Below, one piece after another: positions 10,740 to 22,557 of a stretch of DNA of 64,000 bases (position 1 is the stretch's first letter; every line of letters begins with the position of its first letter). The stretch covers positions 45,879,106 to 45,943,105 of the forward strand of contig JAVIAB010000008.1 in the NCBI GenBank assembly GCA_032433765.1. The letters are read 5' to 3'. The notes under the pieces are model-generated. The model ran no database searches. It saw only the letters and a list, made by a program, of their open reading frames with translations, and had not been told where the DNA came from. This stretch comes from Megaustenia siamemsis. Taxonomy: Eukaryota; Mollusca; Gastropoda; Stylommatophora; Ariophantidae. The position numbers and the translations under genes were made by a program.

Positions 10740-11620
10740 AAGTACAGTCAAGGTACAAGAAAACAAAAAAACCCAAATTTTGAGATATTTTAAGCTTTTC
10801 GAGCAGGGGCGGTAGAGGGTAGAATGTTGTCAGCCGTCTATAGCTCCTACAGCTGAAGATAACGTAATTGTGTGGGTTTCTTGGATCCCCCCCCCCCTTT
10901 CCTCTCTCTCTCTCTCTGCCTGTTGGCCTTACTATTATAGATTACTGTTCTCTATCTGTCCATCTATTCATGTTATCAGTCAACTATAGTCTTGTTCTGC
11001 CTCTGCCTCGTTTACATTATATCTTCCCTTCCAAGGTGACGTTCAGTGTGGGGTATTGAATCTATACAAATATTTACAAAATATGTTCATGCTTCTATAT
11101 AGAGGTACCCCTTTAAATGTACCATTTCTTGAAGGTGTAACAAGTTCAGTACTAAGTTTTAAGCAAATTTGTTTTAAACGAGGGGAAACAATACACTTCC
11201 TCGTTGTTAATGCCTTCTCTAACAGTAAAAGAATTTGCACATAATTTCTATGTTGTGTCGATATGAGCGTGTTGTCAAGAATCAAACTCTGATTATTAAA
11301 TGTGAAGCCCAACGTAAACATTAATCTACTACAATGTAAATAAATTTAAAAAAGAAATTAAAATGAGTTTTTAGGTAACTTATGGAACATTTATAACAAT
11401 CGGGTATCACACTCAACAGGTACATACAGCGGTACAAACAATGCTTTGTTGACGCAATCAAGAATACATGTAGCCTGGCCCTGGCTGTCCTCATTTCACA
11501 GATTGATCAAGTTATGAACAAGGCGAGGTATGACTATGAGAAAGCAATGTATGATTGCTGAATATTTACGACGAATGTCACCAAGTATTATTCAACTTCT
11601 TCCTCTTTACTAACTAAATG
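10740..11620. other. unassigned spacer
   Basis: Contains a C13 run near 10888 followed by a TC run. Short frames on both strands at 11043-11321 overlap each other and show no recognisable motif. I see no gene. Confidence 0.5.
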
Positions 11621-11625
11621 TGTCG

Positions 11626-12206
11626 ACGACATACATCGTGCCTTGTATTTAATTTCTAAATGTGTCAACGACATACATCATGCCTTGTATTTAATTTCTA
11701 AATGTGTCATGCCATACATTGTGTTTTGTATTTAATTTATAAATGTAACATACCATACATTGTGTTTTCTATTTAATTTCTAAATGTGTCAACGACATAC
11801 ATCGTGCCTTGCCTTGTATTTAATTTCTAAATGTGTCAACGACATACATCGTGCCTTGCCTTGTATTTAATTTCTAAATGTGTCAACGACATACATCGTG
11901 CCTTGTATTTAATTTCTAAATGTGTCATACCATACATTGTGTTTTGTATTCAATTTCTAAATGTATCTACGAAATGCATCATGCCCTGTATTTAATTTCT
12001 AAATGTGTCTACGGCATTCATCATGCCCTGTATTTAATTTTTAAATGTGTCTACGGCATTCATCATTCCCTGTATTTAATTTCTAAATGTGTCTACGGCA
12101 TTCATCATTCCCTGTATTTAATTTCTAAATGTGTCTACGGCATTCATCATTCCCTGTATTTAATTTCTAAATGTGTCTACGGCATACATCGTGCCTTGTA
12201 TTTCAT
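11626..12206. repeat. ~42-bp minisatellite
   Basis: About 14 units of TTTAATTTCTAAATGTGTC followed by an ACGACATACATCGTGCCTTG or ACGGCATTCATCATTCCCTG block. Spacing in the clean part is 42 bp, which keeps a frame open at 11920-12210. The frame is a repeat artefact. Confidence 0.9.
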
Positions 12207-12354
12207 GTAAGGAGAAACGTCGGGACGTGATTCACGAGAAAAAATTCACCAAAATATACAAGGTCTCTTACTTGCTACTGAACCCGGCATTTAAAAAAAA
12301 TGTTTTAGCACTAAACACTCGCTCCTCCAGATCATACCAAAATATTTTTCAGCA

Positions 12355-13035
12355 ATCGTGTGTAACGTCACACGTACTGTACACTAAGTCAATCCTGTGT
12401 AACGTCACACGTACTGTACACTAAGTCAATCCTGTGCAACGTCACACGTACTGTACACTAAGTCAATCCTGTGTAACGTCACACGTACTGTACACTAATT
12501 CAATACTGTGTAACGTCACACGTACTGTACACTAATTCAATACTGTGTAACGTCACACGTACTGTACACTAATTCAATCCTGTGTAACGTCACACGTACT
12601 GTACACTAAGTCAATCCTGTGTAACGTCACACGTACTGTACACTAATTCAATACTGTGTAACGTCACACGTACTGTACACTAATTCAATACTGTGTAACG
12701 TCACACGTACTGTACACTAATTCAATCCTGTGTAACGTCACACGTACTGTACACTAATTCAATCCTGTGTAACGTCACACGTACTATACACTAATTCAAT
12801 ACTGTGTAACGTCACACGTACTGTACACTAAGTCAATCCTGTGTAACGTCACACGTACTTTACACTAACGGTCAATCCTGTGTAACGTCACACGTACTTT
12901 ACACTAACGGTCAATCCTGTGTAACGTCACACGTACTGTACACTAAGTCAATCCTGTGTAACGTCACACGTACTGTACACTAAGTCAATCCTGTGTAACG
13001 TCACACGTACTTTACACTAACGGTCAATCCTGTGT
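12355..13035. repeat. 37-bp minisatellite carrying an ACGTCA site in each unit
   Basis: About 18 units of TCCTGTGTAACGTCACACGT then ACTGTACACTAAGTCAA. Each unit contains GTGTAACGTCACAC, which includes a half cAMP-response element (ACGTCA), and the short dyad GTACTGTAC. Two units carry an extra CG (ACTAACGGTCAA). Confidence 0.93.
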
Positions 13036-13359
13036 GAGCTCACATGTACTGTTCACGAAGACTCACGAACAACAATCGTATTCAGATGGCACCCTCAGCC
13101 AAATGACAGAAACCAACACACAGGCGAATGTGGAAAACTTGGCACAACAATTTGGCAGAAACACAAGCTACAGACACAATTTGGATTTCTTTTCTCACAC
13201 AATAAACGTATTCTTGTTCAAATTGTGTTACAACTTCTTTATTGGTTCAGAATTATTGAGAAAATGCGTGGTCGGTAGCAAATTGGACACCCTACATCTT
13301 TTTAATGCTACATTTTCTTACTTTTAAATAATTTTCTCCGCCTGTATTGAGTTATTGAG

Positions 13360-14803
13360 TTATTGAGTTATTTGCGGGTCATCATCATTGCACTCCGAAC
13401 AGGTCCATAGGTGCTCAGATCCCCTCCTCAGCAAGTCTCGCAGTGTCCAGCGACTGACGACTCCAGTTCTATGTTGGTTGATAAGTCTTCTTACACGGCC
13501 ACCAAGTTTCTCATTTCTGGCTGTGCCCATCTTAACTCCCATTTCCATCATCCGAAAAAGTGACGTTGATCTGTGTTTGTCGAAGTCCTGTGCTCTTCCT
13601 ACATCTCGGAGTGCATTGATGATGTCCGCCCGATCCATCGGTTGCCCGTCCTCAACGACAGCGCAGCTAGCCAACCTGTCTGCTCTCTCATTTCCCCGTA
13701 CTCCCGCATGTCCAGAGACATAGACAAAGGTGACCTTGCGTATTTTGGATTTCTGCAACGACTCTACCCATTGCATGCGTACAGAGCCCGCCTCCACTTT
13801 TTTTTATCATGCTCATCGAATCACTCAGTATACATGCGTGGGTGTAGTCTTGTACCTCTAACCATTTGAATGCCTTGGTCACTGCCATCACCTCCATTGT
13901 CATGCTACTCGTGGTCATGGCGTATGCACCACTGTCTTCCTTGGCTATTCTGCCTGCCGAGCGTGCTGTAAATGCCCATGCACTTCTTTGGTGTCGTATT
14001 ACATATCCGTCTGTATAGATGACTGCATCTTTCTCATCGGTGTTATCGTGGATGAGACCGTTGACCTCAGCATTAACCACGACCGGGTTGTGTTCCCTAC
14101 TCTTCCTGTCGAGTGTGATAATACATGAGAAAGTCCCCCTGAATGACGTAGGCACCGGTATCCACTCCTCACCAACCCTGATATTGGTAAGCCCACAGAC
14201 CTGTTTGATGACATCTTCTGCTCGGCCCACCCATGATTTGCCTCTTTTTAGCCTGGTACCTTTCTCTGTGTTGAGCACGTGGTGCAATGGATGCTCTGTA
14301 TCTGTACTAATCTTCAGGTATGCTCGTGCTCTCCAGATCTTGATTCTGTCATCCATGGTTGGAAAGTCAAGAAGACACCTCATTGCTACACAGGGAGTGT
14401 CCCTCGTACATCCCAGGATAATGCGCATGGCTTCATTTTGTATTTTCTCCAGCCTATCAATTTGAGCCGTACTGACAGTAAGAATGGCCAGTGCATACTT
14501 GATTGGTGCGATGACTAATCCCTGGAACAGAAGAGTAAGTAGCCTCTGCTCGATGTTGGCAGCTGCCATGACCTTCAAGGCGGCTAATCCTTTGCGGGAT
14601 TTTGTTATCACATGGTCGACGTGGTCCCGAAAACACAGGCTGCGATCAAACTTAACTCCGAGGTATGTCATCAACTTGTCCCTGGTCACCTCATCAGCTC
14701 CCATTCGTACTACCGGTGTGGTCGTATTAACGATATTACTGTTAAGGGAGAACCATGAAACTGATGCATTATTAGGATTAACCAAGGCACCTGAATCCCA
14801 CAC
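13360..14803 (-). pseudogene. RT connection and RNase H domain of the I-like LINE
   Basis: The frame at 13688-14803 (371 residues) begins in the RT thumb (YLGVKFDRSLCFRDHVDHV). It then runs into RNase H with AVIYTDGY (first Asp), MTMEVMAVTKAF (Glu) and ILSDSMSMI (second Asp). It leaves frame near 13780. A second frame (13360-13797) supplies the remainder, with VYVSGHAGVRGNERADRLAS (third-Asp region) and the tail MDRADIINALRDVGRAQ to GSEHLWTCSE. All four acidic positions of RNase H are therefore present in DNA but split across two frames. RNase H removes the RNA strand during element integration. Confidence 0.9.
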
Positions 14804-15564
14804 CAGGAAGAAATGCGATCAAGTTCGTCTTGCATTGTGGAAGCGATTCCCCGTCTGTCTCTTCCCTGTCGATATACCAGAATATCATCAGCAAAAGTCA
14901 TAGTTCTTCCCCTCCCATCCAGTTGTTGTTCCATGATCGTTATTGTGTGCTCGTTAAATAGAACTGGTGACAATGGTGAGCCTTGTGGCAGCCCTGGGCA
15001 AATGGATGTTGGCTCGGAAGACCAACTTCCACATCTGAGTATCACCTTCCTCTGAAACAGTGCCGCGGCGATTCATCTAATGAGGAAGGGGTTCACCTCC
15101 AGTTTGAGAAGCATATGCATGATATATTCAAATGGTACCCTGTTGTATGCATCCTCCAGATCTATAGCAGCAGCACATGTCTCCTCTCGTCTGTGGAAGC
15201 CTTCGAAGACGTCATAGGCAAATACTGCCGCATTGAGCCATGTCTCTTTGTTATATCTATAACCTCCGAGTGTGGATGGGAATACGCGTTTCTGTTGAAG
15301 GCGACAGGTGAGGACACGGGCAACTATTTTCTCCAGCAGCTTGCCCGCAGTGTTCTGCATTGTGATGATTCTGTAGGCACTGATCTGAGAATGGTCCTTG
15401 TTTGGCTTCGGTAGCGGTAGTAAGTAGCTGTGTAGCCACTCCTCCTTAATCTGGCCACTCCGCCTATATATAACAGTGTATGTGCTGAAGTCGGATGTGT
15501 TGGGCCGAAAGGCGCAACTATCACAGTTATACTGCAGACCACAATATAACACAGACACGCCCAC
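14710..15564 (-). pseudogene. reverse transcriptase region of the I-like LINE
   Basis: Two frames cover the RT. The one at 15073-15564 has LPLPKPNKDHSQISAYRIIT (finger motif) and AAIDLEDAYNRVPFEYIMH, with the first catalytic Asp. The one at 14710-15045 has CPGLPQGSPLSPVLF (substrate-binding motif) and MTFADDILVY, with the catalytic Asp pair. The frames are offset by a break near 15050-15070. The stretch between FADD and the next frame is also disrupted near 14790-14800. RT copies the element's RNA into DNA at the nicked target. This copy cannot make a full enzyme. Confidence 0.88.
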
Positions 15565-16084
15565 TCAACGTCCTTTTAAGGGCGGATGACGAAGAGTTGT
15601 ACTCCTTTAATCATCGGGCGAACTCAAGCAAGCATAACAGTGTATATAGCGGCTATACACGGGACCCTGCATAGTATTTAATATTTGTTATACTTGATAA
15701 CCGTGCATATCTCTCTGTATAAGACAGTGTAAAGGGTTCCATGAAATGTTCGGGGTAATGCTTTGTAGTGTGTCTTCGGCATGGTGTCCGTTATAATGTC
15801 CTTTATTTCACTAATCCATCATCTTCTAGGACTATCTCTCCCCTTTTTGTTTCCGAGGGTTGCACTGAAAGGTTCTTATTAAGTCAAAATGTGTACAAAT
15901 AGAACATGATATTAAATACGCTTGTTCTATATTATTTGTCATTAAGAAAACATATTTTACATGTGAACAAATCAACAATCGAATTCATCTACTCGCGCTT
16001 TCAATCATCTGCACCCCTTCTCACCAATATTATTGGCTACACCGTGTAGACTCTCCAACAGTATAAGGCAATGGTTCCAAAACA
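15565..16084. other. unassigned spacer before the palindromic element
   Basis: I recognise no gene or repeat. It contains the left integration site of the palindromic element at its right edge. Confidence 0.5.
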
Positions 16085-16090
16085 TGGGAA
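16085..16090. repeat. left 6-bp target site duplication
   Basis: TGGGAA directly precedes the element terminus AGTAGTATAC (16091-16100). The same six bases directly follow the mirror terminus at 27472-27477. A 6-bp duplication is characteristic of Polinton/Maverick integration. Confidence 0.8.
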
Positions 16091-16156
16091 AGTAGTATAC
16101 AAGGGTCCATTTGGACCGAATTGTGGCGTAAATTAACAAAGATATATAAGAGGCGC

Positions 16157-16170
16157 CTTTAGTGCCTAAT
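16157..16170. repeat. arm-specific short inverted repeat, left version
   Basis: Contains TTAG-TGC-CTAA. The exact mirror position in the right arm (27392-27405) has a different sequence that is also a dyad. Confidence 0.7.
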
Positions 16171-16375
16171 GTACACGAGAGACAAGGGGAGTTAACCATG
16201 ACTGCTCGTGTCGGGATGTTGACCTCTAGTCCCGGTGACCCCGGAAGTGACCTGTTTATGTCTGCTTTGTGCTGACTTTGGCGTTCTTCATGTACTTGCT
16301 CGATAGTGATAGGTTAGTAGACTATACAACATCAATGAAAAAACGATCAATATAAAACAGAAGACAAAGATATAT

Positions 16376-16381
16376 TTTATT
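16376..16381 (-). promoter_or_regulatory. poly(A) signal, left arm
   Basis: AATAAA on the minus strand, about 210 bp after the polymerase stop codon. It is the exact mirror of the signal at 27181. Confidence 0.6.
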
Positions 16382-16589
16382 CTTTTATTATCTCAATAGG
16401 TGTATAACATACAGTGAATATTATATATCATTACAAAAATATTTAGTACACGAAGTAAATATATAGTACAAGGATAACATTTATTTATAGCTATGTAGTT
16501 GGGTGTCTGCTTAGCGTTGTACCATAAATGAAGCATAAGGGTGAAACTGTTAGAGATCGTTGGTCAGTCTAAGCTGGTAGTGTAAAGAG

Positions 16590-19500
16590 TTAAATATCTA
16601 GAGGCGTAGTCGAGACGTTGTCATCAGCTACATTTCTTTTTATATAGAAATAGGAAAGAGCATTTCTTGTTTGACGGTAGGAAAATATGGAATTATTTAA
16701 GACTTTGAATCCTACATTTTTCCCACCCTTGGCCTTTTGCGTAGCGAGAAACTCTAAAAACATATCTTTATCTAGTTTGTTGTGTTGCTTACTTAACCCC
16801 TTACAACTGATTTTATCATAATCCCCACTACAATGGTACGTCTTACTACATAAGCTAACAAGAGCTGTCCCTTCGTACTCTAGTTTAAAAAGACCGGGCG
16901 TTCGCTTGGTGTACGCTTTAACACCCTTACAGTTTATACACTCTGTCTTGCTAGTATGTTCATCGCAAAACTCGGCAGGAAACCAGTCTTTATATACACT
17001 ATTAAACTCATCCCGCAGACCTGACTTAACTATGTTCTCTAACTTAGGGGCACTTAAAGCCAGGTATAAACTATCAGTATCTGTTTCACATAACTGAAAG
17101 TTGGACCTATCTACAAACTTATCTAAGAACTCGAAATAAAAATCTAGCATACGAAGTTTTGCATATTGATAGACGAAGAAACCGATTTGTAGGGGTAAGT
17201 CCCAAACAGTTTTCTTTTTCTCCATCTCAACTTCAAAACGATCCTCCCCTATTTCAGTCATCTTTTTAAACCGGGAACTATTAATCATTTTCGATATCTC
17301 ATCCCCATGAACGTACGAAATAGCGCTATGATTGGCCTTATTGGTTAGAGTCTTCCCGTAGGCTGAGTTTCCTAAGAGCTTCATCGTATCGCTTACTATA
17401 GATTGACTTTCGTCTAGATCACCAGCCCTCCTAGCGTCAGAAACCATTTCGCCAAACTTTTTAAAACAACTAGACGGTTGATATTCTATCACTTGATAAA
17501 TTTTTGTTACCTCCAATCCGTGGTCTAAATACCATTTTAACAGTGGTGTTGCCAACAAAATTTTTTTCCCCGACATAACTACCGATTAGGGTGCGACGAG
17601 GGGTTGACAACAAGTTATGTTTGAGGGCATATTCACCCATAAACGGGCCAATATCATCACGCGTGACGCCAATATTTTTGAAAATTGGAGTCATCTCACG
17701 GAAATGTTCCTTCAGGCGGTCGGGGACGTGTAGGTCACATTCAACTAAACCAAAACACGTCCCATCTGAAACAGAACTCAGAATCTGTTTATCACTGAGA
17801 GGGAGCCCTTCTTTAGAGTAAGAGGGTCTAGCTCGAGGGATGGCTTTAGAAAGGAAACCCCTAATGGTTGGGTCAGACTTTTTCAGAGCCTGCCACTCAC
17901 ATTCCCACATAACTTCTACGGGGACTTTGACCTCCTCGGTAAGGTAGGTGTGTATCTCACGTGTATTTTCAAACAGCTCGAACAAGGGCTTATTATTAAC
18001 AGGGTTTCTATCTTTATCTTTGGTGAGGGGGACAGTCTTTGTGACCATGGTACAGACAACCATGAAAATTGTAGCCTATTCTATTGGATTTATCCCACCC
18101 ATCCACAGGGATGTTTCTAGCACCTAACCGAAACTCCCGCCCGTTAAACTGAGTTTTCAACTCCACCCCTTTTTGGTGAGCGACCCACGTTAGCCACTCT
18201 CTACTTTGTTGGACATAATAGTTATCTTTTTCGACCCTAAACCCAGTCTCCATTCTTCTAATAATTGGATAATCTGTTGGCATTGGGTTCATCAGGGCCC
18301 AAAGATACAACGCATTGGCATCGTAACCTTGGATGGATCGGACTAGCTTTCCGCCCCTAATAAAAGTTTTCCCTACCTCATGATACCTATGAAAAATTAT
18401 AGAGGGACCCCCAACAATATTATCTCTAATCATTGTGTGTAGACTAGCCTGTTTGCTCGAACATAAACTAAACATTACACCCCTATCAACGGTCTTAAAA
18501 AGATACTTTAAACAAACACCCGGAACCGAAATGGCGTCTTTAAAACAGTCCACACCCCGCTCCCCATAAAAGCGAACCTGTTGCTCTAATGCGTCTAAGA
18601 AGGGGACCACATCTTTGTTATTATACCACACCAAAAAGTCCCTAAGGGTCGTCATCTTATTGTCCTTCCAGACCTTTTTACACAGAGCGTACTCCTCCTT
18701 GGAAATATTGACATTTTTTAGTTTGGAAAAGAACGCTTCGTGTGGGGGTAACTGCGTCTCATTCAACTTTTGGCGGTCGTCTATATATTCATAACAAAAG
18801 TAACCCTTTGTCTCGCTAATCTTGTAAGCTGCCAAGTACTTGCTATAACTAAAACCTGGTGCTAGATAATTTATTATATCTAGGAACTTTAACTTCTGCG
18901 TTGCAATACACATAAAGTTATTGTTTCTTTTAACTATAAACGTGAACGGTTTTGGTACTTTGTAGGCTACTTCCATTTTATCTTCCTCTTCTTCGATAAC
19001 ATCAGCTTCTTCTTCTTCGTCTTCCTCGTCTTCTTCTTCTTCGCCCACTTGTGCAGTGGCATCCATGAAGTGCTTTATTAAATAAGGTTTAATGACGTTG
19101 ATGTCATATTTCCCCGGGTTAAACCCTATTACTGGAAGCTCTTTTAAATATTCATCAAACTTAGCTATTAGCTTGTGTTTGTTCAGTTCATGGAGTTGAG
19201 TAAAAATACTGTCAAACCGATCTCGCAACAACGAGTATGCCGTATCAGCGATACCAGTGAGGTAATCAACCATCTGACTAACTAAAACCTGTGGGTCACC
19301 CTTCGTTATGAAGCATATTGGTCCCTCCCACCCGGGGACATTTGATGCTATAGAGCAGGAGAGGGGGACGTGTTTAGCTACAAAGGTAGTCGAGTGCGTC
19401 TCTCGGGGAACATTCCTACTATCAAAATAACATTCATAATCGAATGTCGCCCTGAACGGGTAAATAAAAGACTCTGGAGTACTTATCCCTTCAGCACTGA

Positions 19501-20776
19501 TCGCGTCCCATACACTTTCAGGTGATGAGTAAACTCCACCCTTATATGTCTCTACAGTCATATCCCCATTGCAAGTTTTTTCGTGCCTATCCATACGCCC
19601 AAACTTTTTCCACAATTTCCCACATTTTCCACAAGAAAAACTTTTACTAGCCCTAGAAAGATCGTTTATATAAAAGAAATGGTTTTTGTAAAGTAAAAGA
19701 CGGAGAGTTTCACTATAACTACTGCCGCTTCTCAGGACAATACGCAAGGCTCGTTCAGAATCAAACTCAAAAATATCTATGTTTACTGAAAAACAATTTT
19801 CTAAGAGAGACATTTCAGCAAGAGTTACACCGGGAAAGTTACTTAACATTAGAGAGGGGTAAAACTGTTTGAAAAGTAGTCTCGACGCCTTCCTAACATT
19901 ATTAAGTGGAGTCCCTCGATGGACAGCTAGACAACGGAAGAAACAGAGATTATCCTTGTAAACTTTAGAATTGGAGTCGTTTTGAATGGTATTAATCCCA
20001 TGGTTCGAAGCAATGTATGTTGGGATATCTATCAGACACCCTATAGGATAATCTTGAAGTTTATAAATATAAACACTCGTACTGACTAAGGCTTCCAAAG
20101 TGTATTTGGTTGTCTCCCTATTTTTATCTGCATAACCTAATATATCACTTTCATTTAATCTATCGATAAACGTTTCAAAATCATTTCTGTTGTTAACTAA
20201 CAAGGGTTTGTCTAACCCTGTCGCGTTATTTGAGCTTGCGTGAAAGTAACGCAGCCCCTGTGTCTCTCTATGTCTTAAAACTAGATGATGACTATAATTC
20301 ACCTTGAAACGCTTTTTCTGGACTTGGAAGATTGGGGTTACAAGAGTCTTCCAATCTATAGGAGTATCAGGCTGATGAAATATAGTGTACGTCTCCATGT
20401 ATTTGTTCCTACGTTCATGTGTTCTAATTGCTAACCAGTTGTTCTTATATATCTTCCTAATATCTTGAGGTAACTTATTTAAAGAGTCTATTTCATTAAG
20501 TCTTGGTCTCTTTGAGGGCTCTTGAGTCGAACTCTTTACTGCCCGCTTGCGTGAGGTTGTCGATACTTGTGGACGTGCTGGTGATACAGGAACTACTGAT
20601 ACAAGAGATACCGAATGCTCTGTCTTAATATGTTTGGCAAGATTGTCTGCTCTATTATAAATTCGTTCACAAACAGCACATTTGTATTCCTGACGCACAT
20701 GTACACTAGCAACGTGTCGTTTTATGTCCCGGCTCCGGGTGAAAGTTTTGGAGCAGAGATGACAAGTGTTAGACAT
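16590..20776 (-). pseudogene. polB: family B DNA polymerase, left-arm copy, two frameshifts
   Basis: The start is ATG at 20776, directly after a splice acceptor, identical to the right arm. The first frame runs 920 residues to 18014. It contains two C2H2 zinc fingers (residues 5-26, 33-54), an OTU-like DNLCFFR (Cys278), a zinc motif (Cys382, Cys385, His398, Cys402), exonuclease motifs FDYE (445-448), FNPGKYD (552-558) and YNNKD (718-722), and polymerase motif A YDANALYL (818-825). An extra G/C at 18027-18031 (five versus four in the right arm) shifts the frame. The gene continues in frames at 17470-18063 and, after an extra base in the T7 run at 17561-17567, at 16590-17576, which holds motif B KLLGNSAYG and motif C DTDS. 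No key catalytic residue looks lost. Whether the breaks are real or assembly errors is open. Confidence 0.88.
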
Positions 20777-21007
20777 CTGTAGAAAAGAAATTGAAACATT
20801 ACAACTAAAGAATAAAGAACAGTAAACATTACAACTAAAGAACAGTAAACATTACAAGAGAAGAAAATAATAAAAGTAAACAATGAGATTCACAAACTAG
20901 CGAAATTAGGTTACAAAAATAAAACATGAATACTAAAAAAGCAACTTATCGAAAATACGCTACTAAAGTATCATACTATAATATTAAAGAACTAAGATAA
21001 CACTTAC
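20777..21007 (-). other. predicted 5' leader intron, left arm (231 bp)
   Basis: Donor AAAA|GTAAGTG (minus strand, intron starts at 21007) and acceptor TTTCTTTTCTACAG| immediately before the ATG. Length and sites are identical to the right arm. Confidence 0.6.
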
Positions 21008-21082
21008 TTTTACGTGTCTGAAGGCGCGAGCCACATCCAGCGTCAAGAACTGTAAGCGAAAGTCTGATTACAAGCTTCACAG

Positions 21083-21089
21083 ATATATA
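21083..21089 (-). promoter_or_regulatory. TATA box, left-arm polymerase promoter
   Basis: TATATAT on the minus strand, about 75 bp upstream of the predicted leader splice donor. It mirrors 22476-22482. Confidence 0.5.
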
Positions 21090-21190
21090 CACTTGAAACA
21101 CCGGAAGTGTTACTAAAAATAGAACTGACCTCTGAGGCAATACCGGATGTGTTACTAAAAATAGTTTTTGACCGCTGACGCAATGCCCGC

Positions 21191-21725
21191 TTTATTTTAG
21201 ACATCCCCATTGCAAAAATTTACATAAAAAAACACTTTTAGGATTTTACCCCCTTAGCATTTTTTAGGGTTACGCCCATGAAATCGGTAAAAATCGTAAA
21301 TTTTCACGCTAGTCATACCCCAAACTTTATTTTAGACATCCCCATTGCAAAAATTTACATTAAAAACCACTTTTAGGATTTTACCCCTTATCATTTTTGA
21401 GGGTTACGCCCCTGAAATCGATAAAAATCGTAAATTTAGCACGTAGGCTTACTTAAAACTATATTTTAGACGTCCCCATACCAAAAATTTACTTAAAAAT
21501 CACTTTTGAAATTGTAACCCCCCTTACCATTTTTGAGGGTTACGCCCCTGAATTCGATAAAAATCGTAAATTTAGCACGAAGGCTTACTTAAAACTTTAT
21601 TTTAGACATCCCCATACCAAAAATTTACTTAAAAATCACTTTTGAAATTGTAACCTCCCTTACCATTTTTGAGGGTTACGCCCCTGAAATCGATAAAAAA
21701 TTGAAATATAACCTCAAGGCATACC
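21191..21725. repeat. ~135-bp tandem repeat near the axis, four units (left arm)
   Basis: Units begin with TTTATTTTAGACATCCCC-like text at about 21191, 21326, 21460 and 21596, giving spacings of 134-136 bp. Each has AAAATTTAC, a GGGTTACGCCC block and ATCGATAAAAATCGTAAATT. The two outer units resemble each other more than the inner two. The right arm has only three. Confidence 0.92.
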
Positions 21726-21801
21726 TCCCGCATAATATTTGACACCCCTACATATCAAATTCCAACAAAAAAAAACAACAAAAATCTAGTAGTGATAGTG
21801 G

Positions 21802-21899
21802 CTGTGAACCAACTCTAAAAGTGCACGCACATGCCCCGAAAGACAATAGATTTGGCACCAAAACCGCACGAGAAGTAGTATGTTCGGGTATGTTCAACG
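21802..21899. other. 98-bp asymmetric centre of the palindrome
   Basis: The arms pair up to CTAGTAGTGATAGTGG (21786-21801) and CCACTATCACTACTAG (21900-21915). The 98 bp between have no long dyad and would form the loop if the palindrome extruded. The octamer AGTAGTAT at 21874-21881 equals the first eight bases of the element terminus, which may be chance. Confidence 0.85.
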
Positions 21900-21994
21900 C
21901 CACTATCACTACTAGCTTTTTGTTGTTTTTTTTTTGTTGGAATTTGATATGTAGGGGTGTCAAATATTATGTGGGAGGTATGCCTTGAGGTTAT

Positions 21995-22376
21995 ATTTCA
22001 ATTTTTTATCGATTTTAGGGTCGTAACCCTCAAAAATGGTAAGGGGGTTACAATTATAAAAGTGATTTTTAAGTAAATTTTTGGTATGGGGATGTCTAAA
22101 ATAAAGTTTTAAGTAAGCCTACATGCTAAATTTACGATTTTTATCGATTTCAGGGGCGTAACCCTCAAAAATGATAAGGGGTAAAATCCTAAAAGTGGTT
22201 TTTAATGTAAATTTTTGCAATGGGGATGTCTAAAATAAAGTTTGGGGTATGACTAGCGTGAAAATTTACGATTTTTACCGATTTCATGGGCGTAACCCTA
22301 AAAAATGCTAAGGGGGTAAAATCCTAAAAGTGGTTTTTTATGTAAATTTTTGCAATGGGGATGTCTAAAATAAAGC
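21995..22376. repeat. ~135-bp tandem repeat near the axis, three units (right arm)
   Basis: Mirror of 21191-21725 with one unit fewer. This accounts for 136 of the 139 bp by which the right arm is shorter. Confidence 0.92.
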
Positions 22377-22475
22377 GGGCATTGCGTCAGCGGTCAAAAA
22401 CTATTTTTAGTAACACATCCGGTATTGCCTCAGAGGTCAGTTCTATTTTTAGTAACACTTCCGGTGTTTCAAGTG

Positions 22476-22482
22476 TATATAT
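22476..22482 (+). promoter_or_regulatory. TATA box, right-arm polymerase promoter
   Basis: TATATAT within AAGTGTATATATCTG, just downstream of the tandem repeats and about 75 bp before the leader splice donor. Transcription would start in the region shared by both arms and run outward. Confidence 0.5.
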
Positions 22483-22557
22483 CTGTGAAGCTTGTAATCA
22501 GACTTTCGCTTACAGTTCTTGACGCTGGATGTGGCTCGCGCCTTCAGACACGTAAAA

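Larger units (their letters stand above)
13335..15564 (-). mobile_element. decayed I-like LINE copy (RT + RNase H), 5'-truncated
   Basis: This is the longest copy of the I-like LINE here, read on the minus strand. From 15564 downward it carries RT finger/palm sequence, the FADD catalytic box, a thumb/connection region, a complete RNase H domain split by a frameshift, and the family tail. It ends at 13335-13380 in tandem copies of AACTCAAT, a short repeated 3' tail like those of I-group elements. The endonuclease and any ORF1 are missing. The sequence beyond 15564 (to 16084) shows nothing more of it. Confidence 0.9.

Noticed and set aside
16906..17097. Plus-strand 63-codon frame and its mirror at 26465-26656
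   Set aside because: They are antisense shadows of the polymerase gene in each arm.
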